64,000 nt of DNA from Trichomonas vaginalis G3 (Eukaryota > Parabasalia > Trichomonadida > Trichomonadidae): the NCBI RefSeq assembly GCF_026262505.1, contig NC_067204.1, positions 496,001-560,000 on the forward strand, given 5' to 3'. The position numbers were made by a program, and so were the translations under genes. Under the pieces are notes generated by a model. It was not told where the DNA came from. It worked only from the letters and a program-made list of their open reading frames with translations, and searched no databases. Shown piece by piece: positions 1 to 11,569 of the stretch. The stretch's first letter is position 1. Every line of letters begins with the position of its first letter.

Positions 1-1242
1 CGGTCTTGTTTGGATTCGTCATTTTTTAACCCATAGAAATGGGTTTATTTGGCGGCGTTTTAGAGGAGTTGCATCCAGATTTTTAAAAACCCCCGTCAAA
101 GTGGGAACAATAGCCAGGGTGTATTTTGGAGTTGGAACGGAAGATTTTGAGTACATTAGGTATACTTAAAGAGAAAGCCACAACCTATTATACAAAATGT
201 AAAGAAAGGTCTGGATGTAGCACGAGATGCAAAAATCTTATTCAAAATCCTGAAACAAGAGAAAAAGTTCAAGGAATGGATGGGACAATGTAGAAGACAA
301 GCAGGAAACTATTATAACACAAGCAAATGATACTTAAAACAAGCAGGACACTATATGGACCAAGGTGAAAGATTTCTTTAACAGAGGATATAAACCATGC
401 ACAACAGTTGGTAAACAATAACCAACCGGAACCACTCAAACTTGGGGAATGTAAAGTTTTTTTACTGAGATGAAATGAACAATACATGCATTGAGTACAA
501 ATGTGTTCAAGATGGATTTGCGACTTCACGCAGTTAACAACGTGTTCTGGTCAAGTTCTTCCTATACCTCAGGAGTTTTAGACCGACTTAAAAAACCTAA
601 ACAACCAGTTGAACAAACAAACTAAATTTTTTTACTGAGATGAAATGACGCGAAGAAGTTGAAACGGTTAGATTTCGACACCCAAAACAAAAAGTTCCAG
701 AACATTTGTCCAAAACCTGTCAAGAACTTACAGATAGAGAGAAAAATTCAATAATAGAAAAAGTGCCAGTCTTGGAAATACAAACCTAACTACAAAGTCA
801 TTTTTATAGAAATGGAACGGCTAGGTATCCTCAAAAAAGAAACCAGACTCTCACAAATAAAATATTGAAGTATGAAAAAGTTTCGAGACAACAGATGGAA
901 AAGTTTACTTTTCACTGACCAACAGTTCATTATAAACATCTCATTGACTTAGAGTCAAAATATTCTACAACTTTACAAAACAACAAAAGTTGAAAGGAAA
1001 ACAACAACATAATGGCATATGACTATTTTGAAGATGTTTGACGACACAACTGTTCCTTGCAAGTGAGGTAAAGTCAAAGGAACCGAAAAGTGACGAAAAC
1101 CGATAGAAAAGAAGAGAAACCAAACTGAAGATAAACCAAAACAAAGTTTAGTTTCCAACTAAACCCAGTCAACCTTCATTAGCTGGTATGGGTTTTGGCG
1201 TCAAAGACTTAATGGCAGCAGGCGGTTAAATGTAAAGTAACG

Positions 1243-1276
1243 AAAAAAAATATTTTTTTTTATTTTTAATAAAAAT
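1243..1276 (+). promoter_or_regulatory. A/T block between element genes
   Basis: A run of A, then T-rich ATTTTT sequence, sits between a coding scrap ending near 1230 and a plus-strand ATG at 1274. The same block recurs at 3351, 5345, 6074, 6798 and 10292, each time just before a coding-like start. A promoter role is inferred from position only. Confidence 0.4.
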
Positions 1277-3111
1277 GCCCCATATAGAATGGATAGAAAG
1301 TCTGCTAGAATCAAAGCAGAGTTGCAGATATGGTTGGAAGAGTTTTCGAAGAATTTTAAAATATAGGAAGGGAGACCCATAAAGTTATGACAAACTGGCT
1401 GGTCTTCCTACGAAATGATTTGGAAACAGCACGTGCAAAATTTATCCAACAGACTAGAGAGGTTAGAAGACGAACGTCTTATTGAAACATGCTTTCGATT
1501 TAGTGAACTCAAGCTTGAAAGGACACTTGTTTGTTTAGATGAGAAATATGAAATGGCATACCATTTTAAAACAATATATTTTTAAAAAAAATTATTTTTT
1601 TATTTTCATTTGAAATTGTACGCTGAATTTGTTGGCGAAGACGTTGGGACTTGTTTGTTAGATGAGAAATATGAAATTCCTGTTGTGATCATTTGAAGTC
1701 AGAAACAAAAGACAAAAAGAGTTTTAAGCGAATGGGAAGCGAATGACGATATGCTATTATGAGATGAGTGGAAAACGCTATCTAAACATGTTGTCATTGG
1801 CACTCATTTTATTACTGAATCCTAAAATTTACCTTTTGTAGACCATAATAAACCGTATAAGAACGACAAATAGACTTTGAAAACTTACGTTGGGTCACTC
1901 GTTCTGAAAAAAACAATAGAACAAAGGCAAATTTAGAGATATTCGTATTCGAATTTGTCGACGAACTACGAAAATGAACAATTGAAATTACAGACTATGG
2001 CAAGCAATAACGTTTGAGTTTTACTACCTATATGCGAAGAACAATGACTCTTCTACTTTATACCGGCGTAAACTATAGGAAATTACAAAGTATATTTTAC
2101 TAAGGCGGGCTAATGCTTTATGTAACACTAGAGATCAGATGGAAAATACGTTCAAATACTTCTTTAACAAATTCAGAAGCTATATGGCATACCATTTTAA
2201 AGCAATATATTTTTACATATATTAAATGGCTTCAGGTTGAAAAACAAGAACAAAGTAGCAGATACTAAAACGTTAGACTATATCTTTACAAATGCTGGTT
2301 AACGAACAATATCAGATGAAGAAATTTCATGCCCGAATATAACAGGTTTGACTATGCAATCGTTGGCTTCAAAGTCCTTCAGATGCAAGGCAATAGGTTT
2401 AGAAGAGTTTTTGTTTTCACTAGAACTTAACGCGTTTATGTTCGTAGTATATTTTCATGGGCAGTATACAAGGTCTGGTGGTCTAATAGAAAATTTGACG
2501 AAAATGAGGATCTTTACGTTCGTTCAGAACGAAAGTCTTGAGAAAATCTAAATGACTTTCAAACTCAAATGAACAAATTTAATTGGAATTTCAAGAAAAA
2601 TACGACTCTTTACTAAATGGAAGCATATATCTGAAAACTAGAATATGACAAGATAACTCCAAGACCGTTTTCATTTCAAAGATTGAAATTACCTCCAAGA
2701 GATAAGAGTTTTTATTTTGGGAAGTAAGAAAACGATTCTTGGGCACAAATTTCTTCGGTACTAAACCAGAACGAACCATACCACAAGATGGTCCATTTTC
2801 AATTTCATACTTCCACCAGCAGATTTGACAGTTTATAGAAACGTGTTTGACGCCTCAAATGTTATGTGTCTGCAAGTTTCAGTTCAAGCAACTAATAGTT
2901 TTCTATGTATTGGTTAAGGACTTTATGACTTGCTTCTAAATTCTACGAACCACCTAGTAACAGTTTCTCTGACTTTCAAGTTTGGTTCACAACAAATGGG
3001 TGTGCAACATATTTATTCATTGTACTATGACTTTTATCTAGAATTGTCTTTCATATATACACTAGGAAAAAAGTGCTGAAAATAGTTATTGAAAAATACT
3101 TTTAAGTGAAG

Positions 3112-3157
3112 AGGTTGAGATCTCAACCTGTTTTCTCACCTCTTTTCTCACCCTTGA
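3112..3157 (-). repeat. Palindromic module, GTGAG type, reversed orientation
   Basis: An 18-base perfect palindrome (3112-3129, centred on AGATCT) is followed by two TTTTCTCACC-type arms. It is the reverse complement of the arrangement at 17404-17453. Confidence 0.75.
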
Positions 3158-3264
3158 TTTTTGTATTATTTCTTCAAAAATGCTTGGTTTTGAGGTCGAG
3201 CCACTTTTGGCTCCACCGTATTCTTTCAACCAAACTCATTTTGAATTCAGCAAAATATAATTAG

Positions 3265-3315
3265 GGTGAAGGTTAGATCTACCTCTTTTCTACCCTCATT
3301 CTACCCCTCTTGAAT
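3265..3315 (-). repeat. Palindromic module, GTTAGA type, reversed orientation
   Basis: AGGTTAGATCTACCT core followed by TTTCTACCC arms. It lies about 150 bases after the GTGAG-type module, the same pairing seen at 4325/4505 and 17404/17551. Confidence 0.7.
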
Positions 3316-3350
3316 TTTCATGAATTATTCCCGAAAATAAAAATAAGTTA

Positions 3351-3384
3351 GTTTTTTTAAAAAAAATATTTTTTATTTTTATTG
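3351..3384 (+). promoter_or_regulatory. A/T block between element genes
   Basis: Same A-run then ATTTTTT pattern as at 1243. It follows the pair of palindromic modules and precedes a coding-like stretch starting near 3390. Promoter function is inferred. Confidence 0.35.
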
Positions 3385-4324
3385 TAAGAAACATGTTTCA
3401 GCAACAACAGCACCAAACTCGTTAGTTATGAATCAACATCTATGTAGTAGAGATGAAAAACTTCATTCCTTCTTCATAATACTTTTGAAACAAAAATCCA
3501 GAAGATAAGCAAGAACTGTTAACAGTAATTTAAGACTGTAAGTGCGAAAGATGAAACAAATGAAAGTATCTTATGAATGCAGGAACATTATTGACCAATG
3601 TTGCCTAAACCTATCCTGAATTAAGCACAAAACTAACTATTCCTGATTCGACGAAATTGAAGTCAAAGCAACTGAAATACAGTAGGGAAATAAAGAAGTT
3701 CATACAAAGGTAAACTATGAGTTTTTAGGATTTCATTGCAACATAAGGTTATGACAAAGATTGGCGACTGGTATATAAGATGTTTCTGACCTTTTACAAA
3801 ACCCGGGAGTTTAAGACTTAGCGACAACTTTGTTTCGTTAGTTTGCAGAATGTGTATGGCAGATAAGAGATAAAGATAGAACAGAGGTAAGGTAATGGAA
3901 TGGATACAGATACACCCAGCAGCTTTTGAGTTAAAGAAAAACCATTGACGCTTTAGTTGTTCTAGCTGGTAAGGTTTCAGAATATAACGAAAAATGAACC
4001 CCGCAATGTTTCTACATGTAACGTTCAGCAATAGAAAATATAACTACTCCGTCAAAGAGATAGAACGTAGAGAAACGACTATGCAGACTTTAAAGAAAGA
4101 AGCAGAAAAGCAGCAGAAGATAAAATGACATGTTAGAAATTTCGAACAAAACTATCCAACAGCAGAAGATTTTCCATTCTTCTGACGTCAAGAAGAAGTA
4201 TAAAGAAACTTTCGGTATCGTTAAAAACAATTCGATGTACTGACAGAAGAAATAGAAGCTACGAATGTTTAAGATTTCAAATATACAATCGTATCAATTT
4301 CATGTAAAACGCTTATAAATAACT

Positions 4325-4372
4325 GAGGTGAAAAACAGGTGAGAAAACCGGGTGAGATCTCACTCTTCACTA
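4325..4372 (+). repeat. Palindromic module, GTGAG type
   Basis: Direct arms of the GGTGAGAAAA type run into a GGTGAGATCTCAC palindrome and a closing TTCAC. Forward orientation, slightly diverged from the 17404 copy. Confidence 0.7.
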
Positions 4373-4504
4373 AAATAAATATTTTTATTGAATTCGTATG
4401 AAATTCTGAGTCAAAATAATTTTTAGGGCATTGTTGTCCAACGTTGAGTTTTCACAAAATTTAAAAAAATAAACGTTTACCATGTAAAAGCTTATCAAAA
4501 TACT

Positions 4505-4556
4505 GGGGTAGAAAAGAGGGTTAGAAAAAGAGGTTAGATCTAACCTTCTACCCTAA
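4505..4556 (+). repeat. Palindromic module, GTTAGA type
   Basis: GGGTAGAAAAGAGGGTTAG-like arms, a perfect GGTTAGATCTAACC palindrome, then CTACCC closing the outer stem. Confidence 0.75.
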
Positions 4557-4589
4557 AACTCATTATTTTTGTTCTGATTTACAGCTTCA

Positions 4590-4915
4590 TCTACGAAACA
4601 TCTTAGACAGAAGGACATAGTGTCATGTTGACAAAACATTATCGAAGAAGTTCTTGACAAAAACATTTACGATGAAGTCTTGACAAAACATTACGATGAT
4701 TCCATGTCTTGACAAAATTTACGTATTCAAAATCTTTGTACAAATGTAACGATGAAAGTCTTGACAAACATTTTACGAAGAAGTCTTTGACAAAACATGT
4801 ATGTTCATGTTTTACAAAACATTTACGTTTAGTTTCGATGAAATCATGAACCAAGAATGTACGATGCAGAAGTCTTGACAAAAACATTTACGAAGAAGTC
4901 TTGGACATAAACTAT
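4590..4915. repeat. 25-base tandem repeat array, diverged
   Basis: About ten imperfect copies of a unit built on CTTGACAAAACATTTACGA. The same unit forms the cleaner array at 17468-17870, so the sequence is shared by two places in the element. Confidence 0.75.
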
Positions 4916-4949
4916 TACGGTATTTCGATGAAATCATCGAAAATTCAAT

Positions 4950-5010
4950 GAGGTGAGAAAAGAGGTTGTAGAAAGAGGTTAGAATTAAAGCCTTCTTACC
5001 CTAAACTTTA
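4950..5010 (+). repeat. Palindromic module, mixed and degraded
   Basis: Begins with GTGAG-type arms and continues into a GTTAGA-type core with the central palindrome imperfect. It follows the 25-base array, as the modules at 17.4-17.6 kb adjoin the other array. Confidence 0.55.
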
Positions 5011-5059
5011 TTTTGCTGAAAAATGACCAAAAAATCTGAGTAAAATGGCATAAGAATTG

Positions 5060-5325
5060 CTTCCTCGCGAAAAACGAGCGAAGAGATTCCGTATGAAAAT
5101 CGTGAAATTCTCTAGAAACCGGATTTTACCGGCCTTGCTAAAACACATGAAATCGTGGAAGAACAGCGACCAGGGAAAAAAACCTGGTCTTGCATAAAAC
5201 TCTATGAAATCATGAAATTTCTCTAGACCGCGGATTTTAACCCGGCCTTGCCTAAAACATCATTGAAATCGTGAAGAAAAGCGCCCAGGGAAAAAACCTG
5301 GTCTTTGCATAAACTCTATGAAAAT
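5060..5325 (+). repeat. Tandem hairpin repeat with alternating stems
   Basis: A conserved linker (CTTGCATAAAAC, then ATGAAATCGTGAA) alternates with two hairpins: an ACCGG/CCGG type (near 5119 and 5225) and a CCAGG/CCTGG type (near 5170 and 5284). The pair repeats with a period of about 110 bases. A CTTC/GAAG hairpin stands at its left end (5059-5083). Related single copies occur near 6390-6480 and 7082. Function unknown. Confidence 0.65.
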
Positions 5326-5344
5326 CGTGAATTTCCTTAAGATA

Positions 5345-5391
5345 GAAAAAATAAAGTTAGTTTTTATTTTATTTTATTTTTTTATTTTTGT
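5345..5391 (+). promoter_or_regulatory. A/T block between element genes
   Basis: AAAAATAAAGTTAG leads into a long T-rich stretch ending TTTTGTATGTAAG. The same lead and end occur at 6798-6846. It precedes a short plus-strand coding-like stretch starting near 5406. Confidence 0.4.
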
Positions 5392-6073
5392 ATGTAAGAA
5401 CAAAAATGAAAATACTGAGTTTGGAAACAGTTAAAAAGATAGACAATGACACCAAAGTGGTTAGAATATGGTGATTTAAACGTAAGTATCTCAAAGAATA
5501 CAACAAATATTCTTTGGTCGACATTTTATCTCCATCTGGAAAAAAACATACCCATTTGGGTTGGAATTGCTTCAACTCATGAAAATTTTGAAAGAAATGC
5601 CTGAGCTTATGATATCGGTAAGAATTCTATGGAACTACAGCATATCTTATAGCCAAACAGTCTTATACAATATTTTGTTATGGTTAGACGCCAGTTGTTG
5701 GATATAACTTCCAATAACTTATGGTTCTATTCGATACGGAACGTTGCAGTGAAGGCTTACTTAAACATCGTTCAGAAACCGACAGGACTTCAATACAAAG
5801 AGATATAAGATAGGAAACATATAATATAACTCAAAAGATATGAAACAGTACAGTCAATAGAGTTTAAGGTTGTGTTTCGTTAACGATATGAAGAGCTGCT
5901 GAAACAGAACTACTGAAAAGTTTGAGAAAATGTATGGTGCTCACATTTAAAAGGTAAGCAAACGTTTGAAAGTAGATGAGATTAGATTAAGCTATAATTA
6001 TTTGACGAGTTGCTGAAAAACATGTAAAGCGTTTATTTTTGGTCTTTTGTTGAAAGTTCAGAAAATAACGCTA

Positions 6074-6105
6074 ATTTTTTATAAAATATTTTTTTTTATT
6101 TTGTA
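6074..6105 (+). promoter_or_regulatory. A/T block between element genes
   Basis: T-rich block ending TTTTGTATGTAAAGAC, identical at its 3' end to the block at 6798. Each precedes one member of a duplicated coding stretch. Confidence 0.4.
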
Positions 6106-6389
6106 TGTAAAGACCAGATATGTCAACAACCGAAGACACAACACAGTTATAGTCATTTTAACTATAAATGAAGAATATGAGTAAATAAAGTTTAACAAAC
6201 AACTCCGTCTCAATTCGTTCGGTCAAAGACGATTATTAACCGAGATGCAAAGTATTTTGACAGCAATGTTTTGCTCAGACAACTAAACAACGCAGACGAC
6301 TGGTTCAAAAACCAAAGCACACAAGAACTTTTGAGTGAAGCACATCGCGAGCGTACTTTTTTCTGAAAACAGTGAATAGAACAAAGCGA

Positions 6390-6480
6390 GACGACTTCCC
6401 TTCGGGTCCTAAAACTCATGAAAACAGTGAAATTTCTCTAGCCGATTTTTCCCGGCCTTGCATAAAACACATGAAAATCG
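6390..6480 (+). repeat. Single copy of the hairpin/linker repeat
   Basis: Contains a CTTCCCTTCGGG-like hairpin, then the same TTTCTCTAG-CCGG hairpin and CTTGCATAAAAC linker seen at 5060-5325. Confidence 0.6.
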
Positions 6481-6695
6481 TAAAATTTGCCCAAATGTTT
6501 GAGGGTTGGTATGTACATAGCCTTTCTTGTAAATGCAGTTTGCAATGTGGCTTCTCCTCGTTATGCATGGCATGTTTTACAATGAAATGTTAGATGAACT
6601 ATAATTTTAGGGCATGTTTGTCCAAACCGTTTGAGTTTTCACAAAATTTAAAAAACATAACGTTTACCATGTACAAACGTTTTTATAAAATAACT

Positions 6696-6748
6696 GGGGT
6701 AAGAAAAAGAGGGTAGAAAGGAGGTTAGATCTAACCTTTCTACCCTAA
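6696..6748 (+). repeat. Palindromic module, GTTAGA type
   Basis: Arms of the GGGTAGAAAG type run into a perfect GAGGTTAGATCTAACC core and CTACCC closure. It stands about 50 bases before the A/T block at 6798. Confidence 0.75.
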
Positions 6749-6797
6749 TTATATTTTTATTGATTCAGCAACAAAAATCGTGAGTTTCCTTAAGACA

Positions 6798-6846
6798 GAA
6801 AAAATAAAGTTAGTTTTATTTTTATTTTTTTTTTATTTTGTATGTA
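6798..6846 (+). promoter_or_regulatory. A/T block between element genes
   Basis: AAAAATAAAGTTAG, a long T-rich run and TTTTGTATGTAAAGAC, almost the same as the block at 5345. It precedes the second duplicate coding stretch. Confidence 0.4.
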
Positions 6847-7111
6847 AAGACAATTGTCAAGCAACAAGAGAACACAACAACTGCTATCGTTTCATGAAGC
6901 TATAAATGAAGATATGAGTACATACAGTTTAACCACACTCGTCTCATTGTTCGGTCAAGACGATATGTACAAATGGCAAGTATTTTTGAAATGCTCTTCG
7001 TTCCTACAAAGCAGAGCCATATCATTGGTTTGAAAACCAACAGACAAAGAACTTTTAGAAGAATTTTCCATCATATGGTTTGCTTCCCTCGAAAAACGCG
7101 AGGAATGAAGA

Positions 7112-7136
7112 NNNNNNNNNNNNNNNNNNNNNNNNN
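7112..7136. other. Assembly gap (25 N)
   Basis: Twenty-five N bases lie between a hairpin repeat and the ATPase-like region. A round-number gap points to scaffolding, so the two flanks need not be truly adjacent. Confidence 0.95.
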
Positions 7137-8045
7137 CTTAGACTAAACACTTACATTTTTACGCTTGACTTTTTACAATTGAACTTTGTTTGCGTAGATA
7201 TTGAAATTCTGAAAGAAGTATGAGGGTCTTGTATGACTTTGTACTTTCTCCCAATAGTTCATGTCTGTCAAACTTACCTGCCAATGGACTCTTTCATAAG
7301 TTCCATGGAAAATCGGTCTTCGGACAATCCGGGGGAAAAAGTTACAAGTCAGTAATATCCTCTTTACATCCTACTTAAACTCTTTGTCTGTCCTGTACAC
7401 ATATTACGACTGAGATGTTAAAGTGTCTGAGCTTCTAAGAATTTCGACAATAATTCTTGTCTCTGTCTTAACAAAGGATGAAGGCGAATCATCTAAGATA
7501 AGAAGACATCTATGAGGGTAATCTTCCAATCGTTAAGATTGCAATTTCTCGAAATGTATTCTATCTCTTTCTGTTTGTTTCTTGAAGTTTTCTTCTCAAT
7601 ATTTCTCTGCATTCCTCCATTTGGGTCTTTAAACTTAGAATTTATATACTCATTTATAGCATTATACTTCAAAACTCTTCTTTAGGTACTTCTTTATCCA
7701 ATCTAACAAACTCAGAGTCTTTTATACATAACTTAACTTTAGACTTCTTTATTTAAATATCTCTTGAACGAATGACGGTTTGGTCAAATTGACCAAAGTA
7801 CTACAAATAAGAACTAACTCATCAATGGGTTCTCTCATCTAGTCTTGTTGTTGTGCAAGCCATTTTAAGATTAAGTGAAAGTCTTACCCGACCCAGTGCG
7901 GCAATTTAGACCTGTTATACCATTCTGAGCAAATAAGAACTTTTCATAGATAGGCGTTATCTGAGCATTTCCTAATTCGTCTTGTTCTTATTTAAAACAT
8001 TTCTCAAATTTCTTGTCAATGTCAGCAAACTTTTTTTCTAACATA
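7137..8045 (-). pseudogene. Packaging-ATPase-like region of the element (broken)
   Basis: On the minus strand a P-loop motif, NCRTGSGKTF, is visible at about 7877-7910, preceded by a hydrophobic strand. This is the Walker A form of the FtsK/HerA-type (A32-like) genome-packaging ATPases carried by Polintons and related viruses. The rest of the region is coding-like but too broken to give further motifs. Assignment rests on one motif plus the capsid gene nearby; another P-loop NTPase cannot be excluded. Confidence 0.45.
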
Positions 8046-8077
8046 TTTTAGAAAATTAAATTTTATCTTTTTAGAAA

Positions 8078-8520
8078 ATGTCTAGCGATTTCGCTATCAT
8101 ATTCGAGACAAAGCTTTCGACAGCAAAACATCTGTCGACATAAAATCTTACATAGTGTAAACAAGAAAGGTGAAATTTGTTCTAAAGTTCTGTTCTGGAA
8201 ATATGACAAGAACCATTAAAACATTAGCATAGAAGTCTTTAAGTTTGTTCAATGACCAGACTGTTGACAGAGGATGACTCCGATTGGTACGAGATGAAGT
8301 CCAACCAAAACTTCTTAAAATGCAAGAAACACATTGCGCTGTTCTTAAATGAAATAGAAACAGAATAGAGAGCTATTAAAGACAAAGAACTGTTACATTA
8401 AAATATGGTTGCGCCAAATTTGACATAACTCACCAGAAAGAAAAAGAGACGAAAAGAAAGAAAAGAAAGTAGAAGGAAGAGAAGAAATAACCTGAACCAG
8501 TTCCAGAGGAAAAAGAAATT
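8078..8520 (+). pseudogene. Small plus-strand coding stretch of the element, unknown product
   Basis: A start following an AT-rich leader gives MSSDFAIIFETKLSTAK, and a coding-like piece around 8251-8367 continues with acidic, Trp-containing sequence (EDDSDWYEMK). A Lys/Glu-rich end lies near 8440-8520. The stretch is divergent from the ATPase-like region. No family recognised; broken. Confidence 0.35.
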
Positions 8521-8701
8521 TTGACAATGTAAAAATAAAATTTTATTTTTAGAAACATTCTTGGTCAATGTCAAGTTCTCTTCCTCTTTAGGGAGCAAAC
8601 ACTGGCTGTAGACTCTAAAATCTTTTTTACTCCCAATCTTAACCTTGAGATTCAAGCTATGCTTAGACTCAGAATTTCATAGTCGCTCTGCTTTCTTTGG
8701 T

Positions 8702-8908
8702 TCATGAAGGTATAAGCAGTTGTTTATGCTTTGCCTTCTTTAAGGTTTGAAACCTTTCTGTCAAAACTTCTTTGACTGCTAACAAACCTTCTATGTCATA
8801 AGTCTTCAAGATTTCGCAGCCATTTTTAGTCACAATAGCAAACTTAACGGTTCGATGTTCCCAAACTTTGGCTGAATGAAGACTTTTCAAATGGTAGAAG
8901 TAAAACAT
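8702..8908 (-). CDS. Short minus-strand reading frame in the element, unknown product
   Basis: Sixty-eight codons with a plausible soluble-protein composition (VKFAIVTKNGCEILKTYDIEG). It is a piece rather than a certain gene: no promoter box is obvious and neighbouring frames are broken. No family recognised. Confidence 0.3.
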   Translation of the reverse strand: MFYFYHLKSLHSAKVWEHRTVKFAIVTKNGCEILKTYDIEGLLAVKEVLTERFQTLKKAKHKQLLIPS

Positions 8909-9199
8909 TCAAATATGTGAATGGGTTCTAGTTTCTTAACTTTAAGTCCTGAACAATGTACTTTGTTTACTGAGATGAATTTTGTCATCTTTTGTCTATC
9001 GTGGATAAAAAAATTATTTTTTTTAAAATTTACTCATAAAAAATTTTTTTGTATATACACCATTCTGTACGGTCTAAAAACTTTTGACATTTGCCAAAAT
9101 GTACGTTTATTAAGCTGTCATATAACCAATATTCTGACAATATTGTTATACGAATCGTACAATGACCTTTCATTCTAATGACCACAAAGTCAGTTTTCA

Positions 9200-10290
9200 T
9201 CGTATGAAACAGTTCTATATACACTCTTGTTTGCTTCTAACAATGTTTGTCTCTCTTCTTCGGTATGTGGAATTTGTCTTGGAGATTGAACTTAGAAATA
9301 TCTAATGTCATGAAATATGGAGAGAACAAGTGGTTGTAAAAGTCAGATGTCAACAATTCTGACAAAGCGTTCAAAATATTCTGTATCAGTGCATATGAGC
9401 TCTGACGTTCTGACAACTACATATTCTTCTCTGTCAGACTTTGCTAACTTCTCGAACAGCATTGTTTTGAAACATATTGAAGTTTGCCAACATTTGTGCA
9501 CCAAACTCTTTGGTCTTTATACTTTCTTCAACAACTCCAACTTTGTCTAGATTATAAACTCTTCCAAAGCATCTGAGTTCAAACTTTTGTTTTATCTATA
9601 CTTTTGAGTTCATTGCAAACATAGTTTCATTATTTCTCTATTGAGAGTTAAACTGTGCCAGCAGATGTTTTCTATGGTTTGTCATATTCGGAGTTCGAAT
9701 AACTCTAACAGTTTGCATAAGTATTTCTGTAAAGAATGTGTTTCTACTGTTCCTTGTTTTCCAGATTATAGATGAGGCAGTTTCATTCTTAGCACTTGGA
9801 TGTTGTAAATGTTTGCAAACCAACATAAGATTATACTCATAGACTCTTTCGTTTCCATTGCATATAATTCTTTGACATGGTCTAACCAAGGCTTTATAAT
9901 ATTTTCTTTCCATTCTACTGTTCGTTATTTATATCCAGTGAAGATAGAATAGAAGTTTTGGAGAAGGTGTATAGAACGTCTTTACCTCGAACTGGAAAAA
10001 TCTTCTAACTTGACAATAAGATATCCAGCATCTAACATCTTTCATGCAACTTGTACAACTTTTATTTTCTTAAGTTTCTGTCTTACATTCTTGTTCTGAA
10101 ACTATGTTGCTCTTGGTTTGTTAAAGGACTACATCCATTCTTTCGATGACATAAACATCTCTGGGGCAGAGTCGACATAAATGACTAAACAGTTCAAATT
10201 TCTCGACCTGCTATTGTTATAGTCTCTAAATGGACACATCATTTCCTGAGATGCTTGGAAGTCATAAAAATCTTGAAACACTCTATTCTT
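9200..10290 (-). pseudogene. SF3 helicase (primase-helicase) like region of the element (broken)
   Basis: The minus strand reads NGNERVYEYNLM, then HLQHPSAKNETAS and a NTFFTEIL segment (9638-9913). This pattern matches the start of D5-type superfamily 3 helicases, where a hydrophobic helix and H-x-x-Q-x-P lead into a P-loop. Downstream, around 9330-9450, minus-strand coding sequence with TSELICTDTEYFERFV recalls the sensor region of the same family. The A/T block at 10292-10328 sits where the promoter would be. SF3 helicases are typical of virophages and Polinton-like viruses rather than classical polymerase-B Polintons. Family assignment is by pattern memory only. Confidence 0.45.
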
Positions 10291-10291
10291 A

Positions 10292-10328
10292 CATTTTTAT
10301 AAAATAAAAAAAATATTTTTTTTATTCT
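10292..10328 (-). promoter_or_regulatory. A/T block upstream of the helicase-like region
   Basis: A run of A followed by ATATTTTTTTTATT, as at the left-arm blocks. It separates a Gln-rich minus-strand coding end (about 10330-10390) from the helicase-like region. Confidence 0.35.
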
Positions 10329-11569
10329 TGACTTTGTTTTGTTCTTTTGTTGATTTTTCTTGAGCTATTTGTTGTTGAAGTTGTTCTTGTTAATACAATA
10401 CTTTCACCAGTTGCATCTTCCAATTCGAAATTTCTGCCGTCATGACAAATACATAGGACATAAAAGTTTTACAGGAACAAAGTTTGCGTCAACTAATGTC
10501 AACGTATACTTGCCAAAGTGTTTGAGTTCACTAAGGGTTGAAAATTCTGCATTCGAATGAACAATAGGAAAACCAGCCAGAGAAAGTATTGTTTATACGG
10601 CATAATATCTTTTGGTCATTAATAGTTTCTGTCGACAATTCGAATAACACTTTTGAACCTAAGTTTGAAACAATATATAAGATTGGTTGCTTAATGTCAA
10701 TGGAATAGACATTCCTTGTATGACACTTTTCCTGTTATAGGAAACTGTTGGTAGTAAAAACCAGAAATAAGTTTTGTATATATAGCTCATATTGTTTATA
10801 GTTAAACTCAGTCGGACATCCAAAACATAATGAAACCTGCTCTAGTTGCAGCACATGTTACACCCGTCCTTAAAGTATTAAATAAGTCAACAAAACCTGT
10901 TGGTGGTGATATCTGAGTAAGTATCTTCAAAGGAGTATTTTTTACCATTCACAACAATAAAGTCTCTGGTGTCAAAAGAGCAAAACAGGCTTTAGTCGTC
11001 ATTGTGTTTAAAGTTAGTTTACAATATCGTCCTTGAGGACTTTGTAAGTTTGTTGTTATAGAATTATATGACTCAGGGTTTTTAGTCGTAATAGTATAAA
11101 CCATTATATCTTCTGCCATTTATATATATTTAAAAGTTTTTCTGAAAGTGGAGAAGAACTTCATCTAAACTTTCACATGGCGTTTCTTGAAGTTCTCTGT
11201 CTAAGAAGTTCAAATATTTTGTAAAGACATAGAACTTTCCTTTGTCTACACGAACAAACAAAACAGGGTCTTTCATATCGTTCAAAAGTGTGTAAAGTCT
11301 TTATATGAAATAAAGTCTATATTATTTTTCTTCAAACATCTTTCAAGAAGTTTTGACATTTTTACTTAGCAAATAAATTTTAATGAAATGTTGTGGTCGT
11401 CAATATTTTTATGACGTCTGGGAAACTATACTTTAAGTTCACACGTTTCACCTCCTTTCATAACGTATATCTTGTCAATGACATTATATGAAACACCACA
11501 GCAACTAATGTCGGGTTCTATTTCTTTGATGTTTATATCGTCTGCCTGTCAAAAGTTTCAATAGTTCTT

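Larger units (their letters stand above)
6106..7090 (+). repeat. Diverged duplicate stretch inside the element
   Basis: The sequence from about 6106 to 6350 and that from about 6846 to 7090 share the same start after an A/T block and many matching stretches, for example around GTTCGGTCAAGACGAT. They look like two diverged copies of one element gene in tandem, with hairpins and a palindromic module between them. Product unknown; both copies are treated as parts of the broken element. Confidence 0.6.
1..7111. other. Left arm of the virus-like element, no gene assignable
   Basis: Coding-like scraps occur mainly on the plus strand, for example one ending near 1230 with a Gly/Ala-rich tail and scraps around 2.3-3.0 kb, but none is long enough to name. 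Between the scraps lie A/T blocks, palindromic modules, a 25-base tandem repeat and hairpin repeats, listed separately. DNA polymerase and integrase genes, expected in a Polinton, were looked for here and not recognised. The stretch is treated as broken virus-like DNA. Confidence 0.5.
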
